From positions 101,956,278 to 102,020,277 of the forward strand of contig CP136069.1 in assembly GCA_032622095.1 (NCBI GenBank): 64,000 nt of DNA, written 5' to 3'. Position numbers and translations under genes: made by a program. This DNA is from Siphonodentalium dalli. Its lineage: Eukaryota > Mollusca > Scaphopoda > Gadilida > Siphonodentaliidae. The notes beneath the pieces were generated by a model that did no database searches, had not been told where the DNA came from, and saw only the letters and a program-made list of their open reading frames with translations. This document shows positions 20,941 to 33,367 of the stretch, piece after piece; the stretch's first letter is position 1, and every line of letters begins with the position of its first letter.

Positions 20941-23900
20941 CCGTGCTTATGTAGAGCGATTAGAAAGTGTCGATGTCCAAGTTCGTGAAAGTTCTATTGA
21001 CTATGCCGATGAATTAAGAAGCTTTATTGTTTTAGGATATTGTAGGAAGGCTAATCTGGCCGTGTCAAATTGAGCTTTAGCTATGGGATATCTCGCAGGA
21101 CAACACATTTCGGGTTTTCGTGGGCTGTGTATTCGCTGGATGTCTTATAGTTGCAGTATGTAACTATTATGACCGCGTTAATTGCGTTCGATGTTTAGGT
21201 ATGAACAATGGCTGGGCCATGCACATTTGAAGATTTTATGGCGGGAACACAATTTTTGATCCGCATTTAGAAGCTTTCTGGTGTAGTAAATGAGACACCT
21301 GCAGTAATAAGCCGTAGCTATTAGCTCACCTGAGACGAAGTCTCCGGTGGAGCTATAGTCATCACTCCTCGTGCTTCGTCCGTCCGTCCGTCCAGAATAA
21401 TCTTCTCCAGAACCGTAAGACGGAATGGGTTCATATTTGGTGTGGATGTTCCCTATGTGAATCACATTCAGATTTGTTAAAATGAGGTAACCCGGTCAAA
21501 TAGTTGCGAAGCTAGGACCATAACTCTTTCCCATCATAGTAATTCTTACAACAACTTCTTCTCAAATTTCATTGGGTCGAATGAATTCATATTTGGTACA
21601 AAGGGTCCTTGGGGGACTGTGATTCAGATTTGTTCAAATGATGTCACTGGGTCGAATGTGGGCGGAGCTAGTGACATAACTCCAAAAAAAAAAAATTTAA
21701 TTCAGATTTTGGGAATTTTCACCTTGTTCAATTTAACAAACAAAAACATTATTTTTAAACATGTTATAAAATTTGAAAAAAGTGACACCATTATAACATC
21801 TGCAGAGTTATGAAATTTTAATCTTTAATGAAACTACGGAAACATTCTATTACCCATCCCCCTCCCTCATGGCCCAGAATCCACCCGCCCCACCCTGTCC
21901 CAACCAACATCCATTCCAACCGATATCATCTCCAACTTCCAACTTTAATACCTGTTCTACCCAGAAGCAGATATCTCTTTCTGCAGGGAGACAGAGAGAG
22001 ACACAGGTCATTAATCTAGATTATAATATTATGTCATCTGGCAGCTTGTGTAAACAACACTGCTATCAAATTAAACAAACTGCCTGAATATTGTGTGTCT
22101 GACATTTGCAGAATGAGGTCCCCAGAGGGTGAATTTAGTGTTGCTACCCCATACAGAAGGCTAGCATCACCAAATACACCATACAGGGACCTAATTCCGC
22201 TTAGTCATCATCTTCTGGGAAGTATCTTAAGTATCAAATTGAAATTTGGTTTTAGTTAATTTTTGACCTTTTCCCTTCTGTTCAGTTTCTATGCCCCCCT
22301 AATTAGCAGAAGATAAAATGCATAATTGAGGTGCTCAATGGGTGTGCATTACAAACTTCAACTGTAGAACTTAAATCTGTTCATAGGTTTCCCATGGCTG
22401 TTGAGGCCTAATCAGACTGAGGATGAATCCGGTGATGCTAGCCCGCCTTGCGGAATAGTGTAATTAAAATCACCTTTTCGGGACCTCATTCTGCAAATGT
22501 CAGACACACTATATTCAGGCTTGGCTGGCATATTATTTTCTTAACCACCACTTATCCAGATGAAATCATACCCTGATTTTTCAAAGAAAAATTGGGGGGT
22601 ATATTGGATTGAATTTGTCTTCTGTCTGTCAGGCGGTCCTTCCACCCGTCGGTCTGTTGGGATGTCTATCCATCCATCTATCAGCAATTGTTTTCTTCTC
22701 CATATTAAAGACCAAATATTTTTATATATTGCAGTGTGCATGTTCCCTTGGTGACTCACAATCAGATTTGTTCAAATACGTTCATCAGATCAAATAGGTG
22801 CGAAGCTAGGGCCATAACTCTTCCCTCCATAGTAAATCTTAATATAATTTCTTCTCAAGAACCATTGAGCCTATATCAGCTCATTTTTGTTATGGATGGG
22901 CCTTGGGTGGCCGGGTTCAGATTTGTTCAAATGGGGTCATTTTTAGGAAATGAGGTCCCCAGAGGGTGAATTCGTTGATGCTATTCCACATTGGGGAATG
23001 GAGTCATTAAATTCACCTTTTTTGGACCTCATTCTGCAAAGGTCAGACACACTAAATACAGACTTGGCTGTTCCAATATTATTTTCTTAACCACCACTTA
23101 TCCAGGTGAAATCATACCCTATTGGATATTGGGGGTATATTGATATTACTAGATGAATGGATCTCATAGATGGGGATTCACATTTGTTCTAATAGGGCAG
23201 AGATAAGAGATTTAACTCTCCTCTATCCTGTTTGGTACTGGTATAATAATATTGATTTCTAGGCAGCCTGGGTGGGGGCAATGTTTGAGACAATAGGGAA
23301 GGAGTGTAGATGGGTGGAATTTTGACCCCCTACTTTGCCTGATACAACATTAGTTGTAGATTAGATGTTCACATAAAAAATAGGTTACAATTGTTCGCAT
23401 AGTTTGGTTTGATTTTCCAACATATATGTTTTAAACCAACAGTCCATATGTTCCTACTTCATGTTAAACTGTTGGACCAAATTGGCCACAAATTTTAACT
23501 TTATGGGGTTGGTAATTTTCAAACGTTTGAGAGCTTGAAGTACTGGTACCAGTTGTAAAATTCAACCTAAGAGGGATGTGCAAAAGAATTTTTGTGAACT
23601 TAGTACTGTGGTATGGTTGTCCTCTTTAAAAGGTAAGAGGTTGGAGATTTGTCAGTGGTGTGCAATTAGAAATTTCAAGTTGAAGAGCCCTGCTCATCTG
23701 AGAACCCCCAGCTATGTCCATGTTGAGAACTACTTATCTTAAGTGATATTGTCACGTACTGACTCTTGTCTTCAGAGTCCCAGTCTTCTCAGTCTTTACA
23801 GTCTGGTGAGCGACCCACAATCATATATATATATCTTTATTTCCTCCATTCACGGAGAGTTATGAATAATATAAATTGACAAAAGGAAATTCAAATAATA

Positions 23901-26900
23901 CAAGAACAGTAAACACTAGCAGGGTTACCCGGCGTTGCCCAGGTTAAAGTGATGTGAAACCCTCTGTGGATATTTGGTGGGAATAGAGAATACTCTTGCT
24001 CACAAAGTGTTACACGTATTCTCATAAATTGTATATCCAAATGCCATCACAAAACATTATTCTTACACATTGAATATAAGTAGTGGCTTACCTTGTCAGG
24101 TCGGACCGATTATCATTTTGTTTATCGCATTTAATCGTTTAATCTGTCCAACCAATAAAGAAGTATTTATTTATTTACAACTGCGTATACTTCAGACGTT
24201 ATAGCATGAAACATGAACAGCATAAACACATTAGTTCGAAAAGATAAAAGACGACAATTGTGTTTTACATAGAGATGTATCAATCAACCAATCAATCTAG
24301 AATATGTTTTAAAGATATGTCCAGGTGCTCCTCTGTTCTGGTGCTATATATACTGGCTAATCACTTTCAGTTTAAACGAATTGATGTTGTGCATGTATAG
24401 CAGCTACATATGCCCGACACAGCGATATTTTGAGTTGTTTATGTTAGGCGATGAGTCTGTTCTAAAAAATGAAAGAAATCCTCTGTATCGGGCAGATATA
24501 CCCTTGTCAGATGTCAATATTGGAGGATCCTGAAAAGTCATGTGCTACGGACTGCGTTTTCCTTTATCTCAGAAGTAACCATATTTGACTGCACACTGTG
24601 ACCACTATTTTGAACAGGCCTGCTCTACATTTCCATATCTCTTGGCAATTGTAACTTTTTTTGTGGAAACTATATTGAAAGGGACAGACTCAATCGTGTT
24701 ATGATATATACATGAGCCATTCTAATACGCAATCCTCTGACGATTCAAGGTCCCTCAGATTGAAGGAATATATGTATCTCTTAAATAGATTGATATAAAT
24801 ATACTTTTAATGCTTTCTTCTATGTATCTATGTTGCTAGATCATTATAGGAATGCCCTGAATTCCACCCCCATATACATATGACAGTTGAGAAGATATAA
24901 TTGTTCAAGTGACTTAATTCGGTCACCAGTTGTCGAGATTGTGAAATTGGAATGCCAAAAACTCCTTAGAATGACATGGAGATGGCCTGGGAGATGACTA
25001 TATATATAACTTTGTTGAATATCGGCGAATTGAACAATCTTATAAATGCTAGTGAATCTCCTCTCGCCATCCATGACCCAAACAACCCCAAATGTGATTT
25101 AATTCATCATATCATCAGAGAAGAACGTGCATGAATTTGGTAGAATCAGTGCTAAATATATGTGTATCAACTTTGGTGCAACTCCCCTCATGCGTGACTT
25201 GAAACGCGCCACTTGTGTCATAATTAAACCACGTCTATAGCCTCATGCATGCATTATATAATGGAGATGATTATATATAAGTTTGGTGCTAATCGGCAAC
25301 TAAACAAATTCTTATCATAGTTATTACCCCCCCCCCCCAATCTCTCACCCAAACGGCACCAATTTCGTGTCTTTAAATCACACGTTTATATTCCTCGTAT
25401 CACGGAGAAGAATAATATATCAATTTGGTCGAAATATATTCTAAAATAGCACCTCCCCTGACACCAACAACGTCACTTTAGAAAATTTTAACCCGCACCA
25501 TTATCTTACTCATAAAGAGTTACCCCTGTTAGACCGCCTTGTATTGGTGCCATCTCGATTGTACCCTTAAAGTTATATATAGAACACAGACAGATATTCG
25601 CAAATATTTGATTCATTGTATCATTTGAGAAGAACGTGTATGATTTTGATGGTAATTGGCACTAAACATATTTGTATAAGTTTTGGTGACCCTCCCGTCC
25701 CTATTTCGGACTCAAGCGGCGCCACTTTTGACATAATTAAACCACACACTTAGACTCATTATAGAGATGAATGTATATATAACATGTATGAAAATTGGTG
25801 AGTATACAAATTCGTATCAAATTTAGGGCCACCATTGCATATCTCTCACCCACAAGGCTCCAATTTGGCGCATTTAAACCACACGATTAGATTATTCGTA
25901 TCACGAATATGTATCAATCAGGTGGAAATCGGCGCTAAACATATTGTTTATCAATGTTTGTGTCCCTCTCACCCTCTGGGCACCACTGACTCGAATGGCC
26001 CCACTTTTGATTGACATCTATAAACCACACAATTAGACTCCTGATATCATGGAGATTATTATTTGTAAGTTTGGTGCTAATCCGCGACTAAACAATTTTT
26101 TATCAAATGTAGTGCCCACCCCCATCTCTCACCAAAGCAGCACCAATATGACGTCTTTAAAATGACACGATTAGATTCCTCATATCATGGATAAGAATGT
26201 GTATCAATTTGGTGGAAATTGGCGCTAAAAATATTGTGTATCAATTTTGGTGCCCCTCTCCCTTTCAGTGCACCCCTGACTCGAATGACGCCACTTTTGA
26301 CAGCTTTAAGCCACGCCATTAGACACCTCATACCATAGGGATGAAATTGTATAAGTTTCGTGGCAATCGGCGACAAAACCAATTCTTGTGAGATTTAGTA
26401 CCCACCCACCGCCCCGCCCCAATCTCTCATCCCAACGACACCAATTTGGCGTCTTTAAATCACACAATACGATTCCTTGTATGCCCCTCTCCCTTCCGGG
26501 CATCCCTGACGCGAACGGCGCGACTTTTGACATATTTAAACCACACCATTATATTCCTCATATTATGGGGATGATTATATATAAGTTTGGTGGCAATCGG
26601 CGACAATATTTTTTTCTGCCCCTCCCCCCTTTCTGCCCCTGACAACAACGATCACTTTAGAAAGTTCTAACCCTCGCCATTATCTTTCTCGTACAAAGTT
26701 ACCCCTATTAGACACCTTTTGTGCTATCTAGGTGGTCCCCTGTGGATTTCTATAGAACACAGACAGACAGACAGACAGACATTCGCAAATATAGATATAG
26801 ATATATACAGTGAACATAACAACAAAGACTAGCCGCTAAGTGTTCAGCAAGCATACACACACGCATACACCCATGTATATATTGATACTTACAGACACCC

Positions 26901-27058
26901 ATCGTACATTCTCGCATGCCATCATACATGCAAATCCCACACTAATACATGCATGCACACATACATATCCATACTCACACACAGACAGATAAAAGTATAT
27001 ATATATAAAACATACATGCAATACAATACATGTGCTCGCATACATACATACATACATA
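20941..27058. repeat. Tandem unit 2
   Basis: Same content and order as unit 1, bounded on both sides by (CATA)n/CCGTGC junctions. It has a much shorter (TA)n tract. It shares with unit 1 the absence of the 75-bp block found in unit 3, yet at several single sites it agrees with unit 3 against unit 1 (for example GATTATC near 24109). Confidence 0.92.
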
Positions 27059-29935
27059 CCGTGCTTATGTAGAGCGATTAGAAAGTGTCGATGTCCAAGT
27101 TCGTGAAAGTTCTATTGACTATGCCGATGAATTGAGAAGCTTTATTGTTTTAGGATATTGTAGGAAGGCTAATCTGGCCGTGTCAAATTGAGCTTTAGCT
27201 ATGGGATATCTCGCAGGACAACACATTTCGGGTTTTCGTGGGCTGTGTATTCGCTGGATGTCTTATAGTTGCAGTATGTAACTATTATGACCGCGTTAAT
27301 TGCGTCGATGTTTAGGTATGAACAATGGCTGGGCCATGCACATTTGAAGATTTTATGGCGGGAACACAATTTTTGATCCGCATTTAGAAGCTTTCTGGTG
27401 TAGTAAATGAGACACCTGCAGTAATAAGCCGTAGCTATTAGCTCACCTGAGACGAAGTCTCCGGTGGAGCTATAGTCATCACTCCTCGTGCTTCGTCCGT
27501 CCGTCCGTCCAGAATAATCTTCTCCAGAACCGTAAGACGGAATGGGTTCATATTTGGTGTGGATGTTCCCTATGTGAATCACATTCAGATTTGTTAAAAT
27601 GAGGTAACCCGGTCAAATAGTTGCGAAGCTAGGACCATAACTCTTTCCCATCATAGTAATTCTTACAACAACTTCTTCTCAAATTTCATTGGGTCGAATG
27701 AATTCATATTTGGTACAAAGGGTCCTTGGGGGACTGTGATTCAGATTTGTTCAAATGATGTCACTGGGTCGAATGTGGGCGGAGCTAGTGACATAACTAA
27801 AAAAAAAAAAAAATTAATTCAGATTTTGGGAATTTTCACCTTGTTCAATTTAACAAACAAAAACATTATTTTTAAACATGTTATAAAATTTGAAAAAAAG
27901 TGACACCATTATAACATCTGCAGAGTTATGAAATTTTAATCTTTAATGAAATTACGGAAACATTCTATTACCCATCCCCCTCCCTCATGGCCCAGAATCC
28001 CCCCGCCCCACCCTGCCCCAACCAACATCCATTCCAACCGATATCATCTCCAACTTCCAACTTTAATACCTGTTCTACCCAGAAGCAGATATCTCTTTCT
28101 GCAGGGAGACAGAGAGAGACACAGGTCATTAATCTAGATTATAATATTATGTCATCTGGCAGCTTGTGTAAACAACACTGCTATCAAATTAAACAAACTG
28201 CCTGAATATTGTGTGTCTGACATTTGCAGAATGAGGTCCCCAGAGGGTGAATTTAGTGTTGCTACCCCATACAGAAGGCTAGCATCACCAAATACACCAT
28301 ACAGGGACCTAATTCCGCTTAGTCATCATCTTCTGGGAAGTATCTTAAGTATCAAATTGAAATTTGGTTTTAGTTAATTTTTGACCTTTTCCCTTCTGTT
28401 CAGTTTCTATGCCCCCCTAATTAGCAGAAGATAAAATGCATAATTGAGGTGCTCAATGGGTGTGCATTACAAACTTCAACTGTAGAACTTAAATCTGTTC
28501 ATAGGTTTCCCATGGCTGTTGAGGCCTAATCAGACTGAGGATGAATCCGGTGATGCTAGCCCGCCTTGCGGAATAGTGTAATTAAAATCACCTTTTCGGG
28601 ACCTCATTCTGCAAATGTCAGACACACTATATTCAGGCTTGGCTGGCATATTATTTTCTTAACCACCACTTATCCAGATGAAATCATACCCTGATTTTTC
28701 AAAGAAAAATTGGGGGGTATATTGGATTGAATTTGTCTTCTGTCTGTCAGGCGGTCCTTCCACCCGTCGGTCTGTTGGGATGTCTATCCATCCATCTATC
28801 AGCAATTGTTTTCTTCTCCATATTAAAGACCAAATATTTTTATATATTGCAGTGTGCATGTTCCCTTGGTGACTCACAATCAGATTTGTTCAAATACGTT
28901 CATCAGATCAAATAGGTGCGAAGCTAGGGCCATAACTCTTCCCTCCATAGTAAATCTTAATATAATTTCTTCTCAAGAACCATTGAGCCTATATCAGCTC
29001 ATTTTTGTTATGGATGGGCCTTGGGTGGCCGGGTTCAGATTTGTTCAAATGGGGTCATTTTTAGGAAATGAGGTCCCCAGAGGGTGAATTCGTTGATGCT
29101 ATTCCACATTGGGGAATGGAGTCATTAAATTCACCTTTTTTGGACCTCATTCTGCAAAGGTCAGACACACTAAATAGACTTGGCTGTTCCAATATTATTT
29201 TCTTAACCACCACTTATCCAGGTGAAATCATACCCTATTGGATATTGGGGGTATATTGATATTACTAGATGAATGGATCTCATAGATGGGGATTCACATT
29301 TGTTCTAATAGGGCAGAGATAAGAGATTTAACTCTCCTCTATCCTGTTTGGTACTGGTATAATAATATTGATTTCTAGGCATCCTGGGTGGGGGCAATGT
29401 TTGAGACAATAGGGAAGGAGTGTAGATGGGTGGAATTTTGACCCCCTACTTTGCCTGATACAACATTAGTTGTAGATTAGATGTTCACATAAAAAATAGG
29501 TTACAATTGTTCGCATAGTTTGGTTTGATTTTCCAACATATATGTTTTAAACCAACAGTCCATATGTTCCTACTTCATGTTAAACTGTTGGACCAAATTG
29601 GCCACAAATTTTAACTTTATGGGGTTGGTAATTTTCAAACGTTTGAGAGCTTGAAGTACTGGTACCAGTTGTAAAATTCAACCTAAGAGGGATGTGCAAA
29701 AGAATTTGTGTGAACTTAGTACTGTGGTATGGTTGTCCTCTTTAAAAGGTAAGAGGTTGGAGATTTGTCAGTGGTGTGCAATTAGAAATTTCAAGTTGAA
29801 GAGCCCTGCTCATCTGAGAACCCCCAGCTATGTCCATGTTGAGAACTACTTATCTTAAGTGATATTGTCACGTACTGACTCTTGTCTTCAGAGTCCCAGT
29901 CTTCTCAGTCTTTACAGTCTGGTGAGCGACCCACA

Positions 29936-29984
<49 letters not shown>

Positions 29985-32982
29985 TTATTTCCTCCATTCA
30001 CGGAGAGTTATGAATAATATAAATTGACAAAAGGAAATTCAAATAATACAAGAACAGTAAACACTAGCAGGGTTACCCGGCGTTGCCCAGGTTAAAGTGA
30101 TGTGAAACCCTCTGTGGATATTTGGTGGGAATAGAGAATACTCTTGCTCACAAAGTGTTACACGTATTCTCATAAATTGTATATCCAAATGCCATCACAA
30201 AACATTATTCTTACACATTGAATATAAGTAGTGGCTTACCTTGTCAGGTCGGACCGATTATCATTTTGTTTATCGCGTTTAATCGTTTAATCTGTCCAAC
30301 CAATAAAGAAGTATTTATTTATTTACAACTGCGTATACTTCAGACGTTATAGCATGAAACATGAACATCATAAACACATTAGTTCGAAAAGATAAAAGAC
30401 GACAATTGTGTTTTACATAGCGATGTATCAATCAACCAATCAATCTAGAATATGTTTTAAAGATATGTCCAGGTGCTCCTCTGTTCTGGTGCTATATATA
30501 CTGGCTAATCACTTTCAGTTTAAACGAATTGATGTTGTGCATGTATAGCAGCTACATATGCCCGACACAGCGATATTTTGAGTGGTTTATGTTAGGCGAT
30601 GAGTCTGTTCTAAAAAATGAAAGAAATCCTCTGTATCGGGCAGATATACCCTTGTCAGATGTCAATATTGGAGGATCCTGAAAAGTCATGTGCTACGGAC
30701 TGCGTTTTCCTTTATCTCAGAAGTAACCATATTTGACTGCACACTGTGACCACTATTTTGAACAGGCCTGCTCTACATTTCCATATCTCTTGGCAATTGT
30801 AACTTTTTTTGTGGAAACTATATTGAAAGGGACAGACTCAATCGTGTTATGATATATACATGAGCCATTCTAATACGCAATCCTCTGACGATTCAAGGTC
30901 CCTCAGATTGAAGGAATATATGTATCTCTTAAATAGATTGATATAAATATACTTTTAATGCTTTCTTCTATGTATCTATGTTGCTAGATCATTATAGGAA
31001 TGCCCTGAATTCCACCCCCATATACATATGACAGTTGAGAAGATATAATTGTTCAAGTGACTTAATTCGGTCACCAGTTGTCGAGATTGTGAAATTGGAA
31101 TGCCAAAAACTCCTTAGAATGACATGGAGATGGCCTGGGAGATGACTATATATATAACTTTGTTGAATATCGGCGAATTGAACAATCTTATAAATGCTAG
31201 TGAATCTCCTCTCGCCATCCATGACCCAAACAACCCCAAATGTGATTTAATTCATCATATCATCAGAGAAGAACGTGCATGAATTTGGTAGAATCAGTGC
31301 TAAATATATGTGTATCAACTTTGGTGCAACTCCCCTCATGCGTGACTTGAAACGCGCCACTTGTGTCATAATTAAACCACGTCTATAGCCTCATGCATGC
31401 ATTATATAATGGAGATGATTATATATAAGTTTGGTGCTAATCGGCAACTAAACAAATTCTTATCATAGTTATTACCCCCCCCCCCAATCTCTCACCCAAA
31501 CGGCACCAATTTCGTGTCTTTAAATCACACGTTTATATTCCTCGTATCACGGAGAAGAATAATATATCAATTTGGTCGAAATATATTCTAAAAATAGCAC
31601 CTCCCCTGACACCAACAACGTCACTTTAGAAAATTTTAACCCGCACCATTATCTTACTCATAAAGAGTTACCCCTGTTAGACCGCCTTGTATTGGTGCCA
31701 TCTCGATTGTACCCTTAAAGTTATATATAGAACACAGACAGATATTCGCAAATATTTGATTCATTGTATCATTTGAGAAGAACGTGTATGATTTTGATGG
31801 TAATTGGCACTAAACATATTTGTATAAGTTTTGGTGACCCTCCCGTCCCTATTTCGGACTCAAGCGGCGCCACTTTTGACATAATTAAACCACACACTTA
31901 GACTCATTATAGAGATGAATGTATATATAACATGTATGAAAATTGGTGAGTATACAAATTCGTATCAAATTTAGGGCCACCATTGCATATCTCTCACCCA
32001 AAAGGCTCCAATTTGGCGCATTTAAACCACACGATTAGATTATTCGTATCACGAATATGTATCAATCAGGTGGAAATCGGCGCTAAACATATTGTTTATC
32101 AATGTTTGTGTCCCTCTCACCCTCTGGGTACCACTGACTCGAATGGCCCCACTTTTGATTGACATCTATAAACCACACAATTAGACTCCTGATATCATGG
32201 AGATTATTATTTGTAAGTTTGGTGCTAATCCGCGACTAAACAATTTTTTATCAAATGTAGTGCCCACCCCCATCTCTCACCAAAGCAGCACCAATATGAC
32301 GTCTTTAAAATGACACGATTAGATTCCTCATATCATGGATAAGAATGTGTATCAATTTGGTGCAAATTGTCGCTAAAAATATTGTGTATCAATTTTGGTG
32401 CCCCTCTCCCTTTCAGTGCACCCCTGACTCGAATGACGCCACTTTTGACAGCTTTAAGCCACGCAATTAGACACCTCATACCATAGGGATGAAATTGTAT
32501 AAGTTTCGTGGCAATCGGCGACAAAACCAATTCTTGTGAGATTTAGTACCCACCCACCGCCCCGCCCCAATCTCTCATCCCAAACGACACCAATTTGGCG
32601 TCTTTAAATCACACAATACGATTCCTTGTATCATGGAGAAGATCTCAGAAGAATGTGCATCAATTTGGTGGAATTCGGCGCTAAAATTATTTTGATCAAT
32701 TTTGGTGCCCCTCTCCCTTCCGGGCATCCCTGACGCGAACGGCGCGACTTTTGACATATTTAAACCACACCATTAGATTCCTCATATTATGGGGATGATT
32801 ATATATAAGTTTGGTGGCAATCGGCGACAATATTTTTTTCTGCCCCTCCCCCTTTTCTGCCCCTGACAACAACGATCACTTTAGAAAGTTCTAACCCTCG
32901 CCATTATCTTTCTCGTACAAAGTTACCCCTATTAGACACCTTTTGTGCTATCTAGGTGGTCCCCTGTGGATTTCTATAGAAC

Positions 32983-33017
<35 letters not shown>

Positions 33018-33289
33018 TTCGCAAATATAGATATAGATATATACAGTGGACATAACAACAAAGACTAGCCGCTAAGAGTTCAGCAAGCATACACACACGC
33101 ATACACCCATGTATATATTGATACTTACAGACACCCATCGTACATACTCGCATGCCATCATACATGCAAATCCCACACTAATACATGCATGCACACATAC
33201 ATATCCATACTCACACACAGACAGATAAAAGTATATATATATAAAACATACATGCAATACAATACATGTGCTCGCATACATACATACAT
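27059..33289. repeat. Tandem unit 3, with extra 75-bp block
   Basis: The last unit ends in CATACATACATACAT and passes into unique CA-rich DNA at about 33290, so it keeps the original right flank. It alone carries a 75-bp block at 32631-32705 that fits the internal degenerate repeat, implying that units 1 and 2 share a deletion rather than that unit 3 gained sequence. A one-base deletion near 27306 lengthens a minus-strand frame to 127 codons, but this is still not a recognisable protein. Confidence 0.92.
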
Positions 33290-33367
33290 CGCACAGACGC
33301 GTGGCCCATCGCCAGTGATGACACACACCAGCACACACACCCTCACACACCCTCGACCACCCGCAGG
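33290..33367. other. CA-rich spacer between tandem array and LINE tail
   Basis: About 80 bp rich in ACACAC and CACCCTC. It separates the end of tandem unit 3 from the 3' tail of a LINE. Confidence 0.5.

Larger units (their letters stand above)
14785..33289. repeat. Three-copy head-to-tail array of a 6.1-6.2-kb unit
   Basis: Three nearly identical units begin CCGTGCTTATGTAGAGCG at 14785, 20941 and 27059, and end in a (CATA)n tract. Lengths are 6,156, 6,118 and about 6,231 bp. Much of the difference comes from a (TA)n tract, homopolymers, an ACAG tract and a 75-bp block present only in unit 3 (32631-32705). Other differences are scattered single bases. No unit contains a convincing gene; identical short frames recur in each only because the units are copies. 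The array looks like a recent tandem segmental duplication or the start of a large satellite. Confidence 0.95.

Noticed and set aside
14785-33289. CRISPR array or bacterial-type tandem system
   Set aside because: The repeat unit is about 6 kb with no short repeat-spacer structure, and the surrounding sequence is animal-type mobile DNA.
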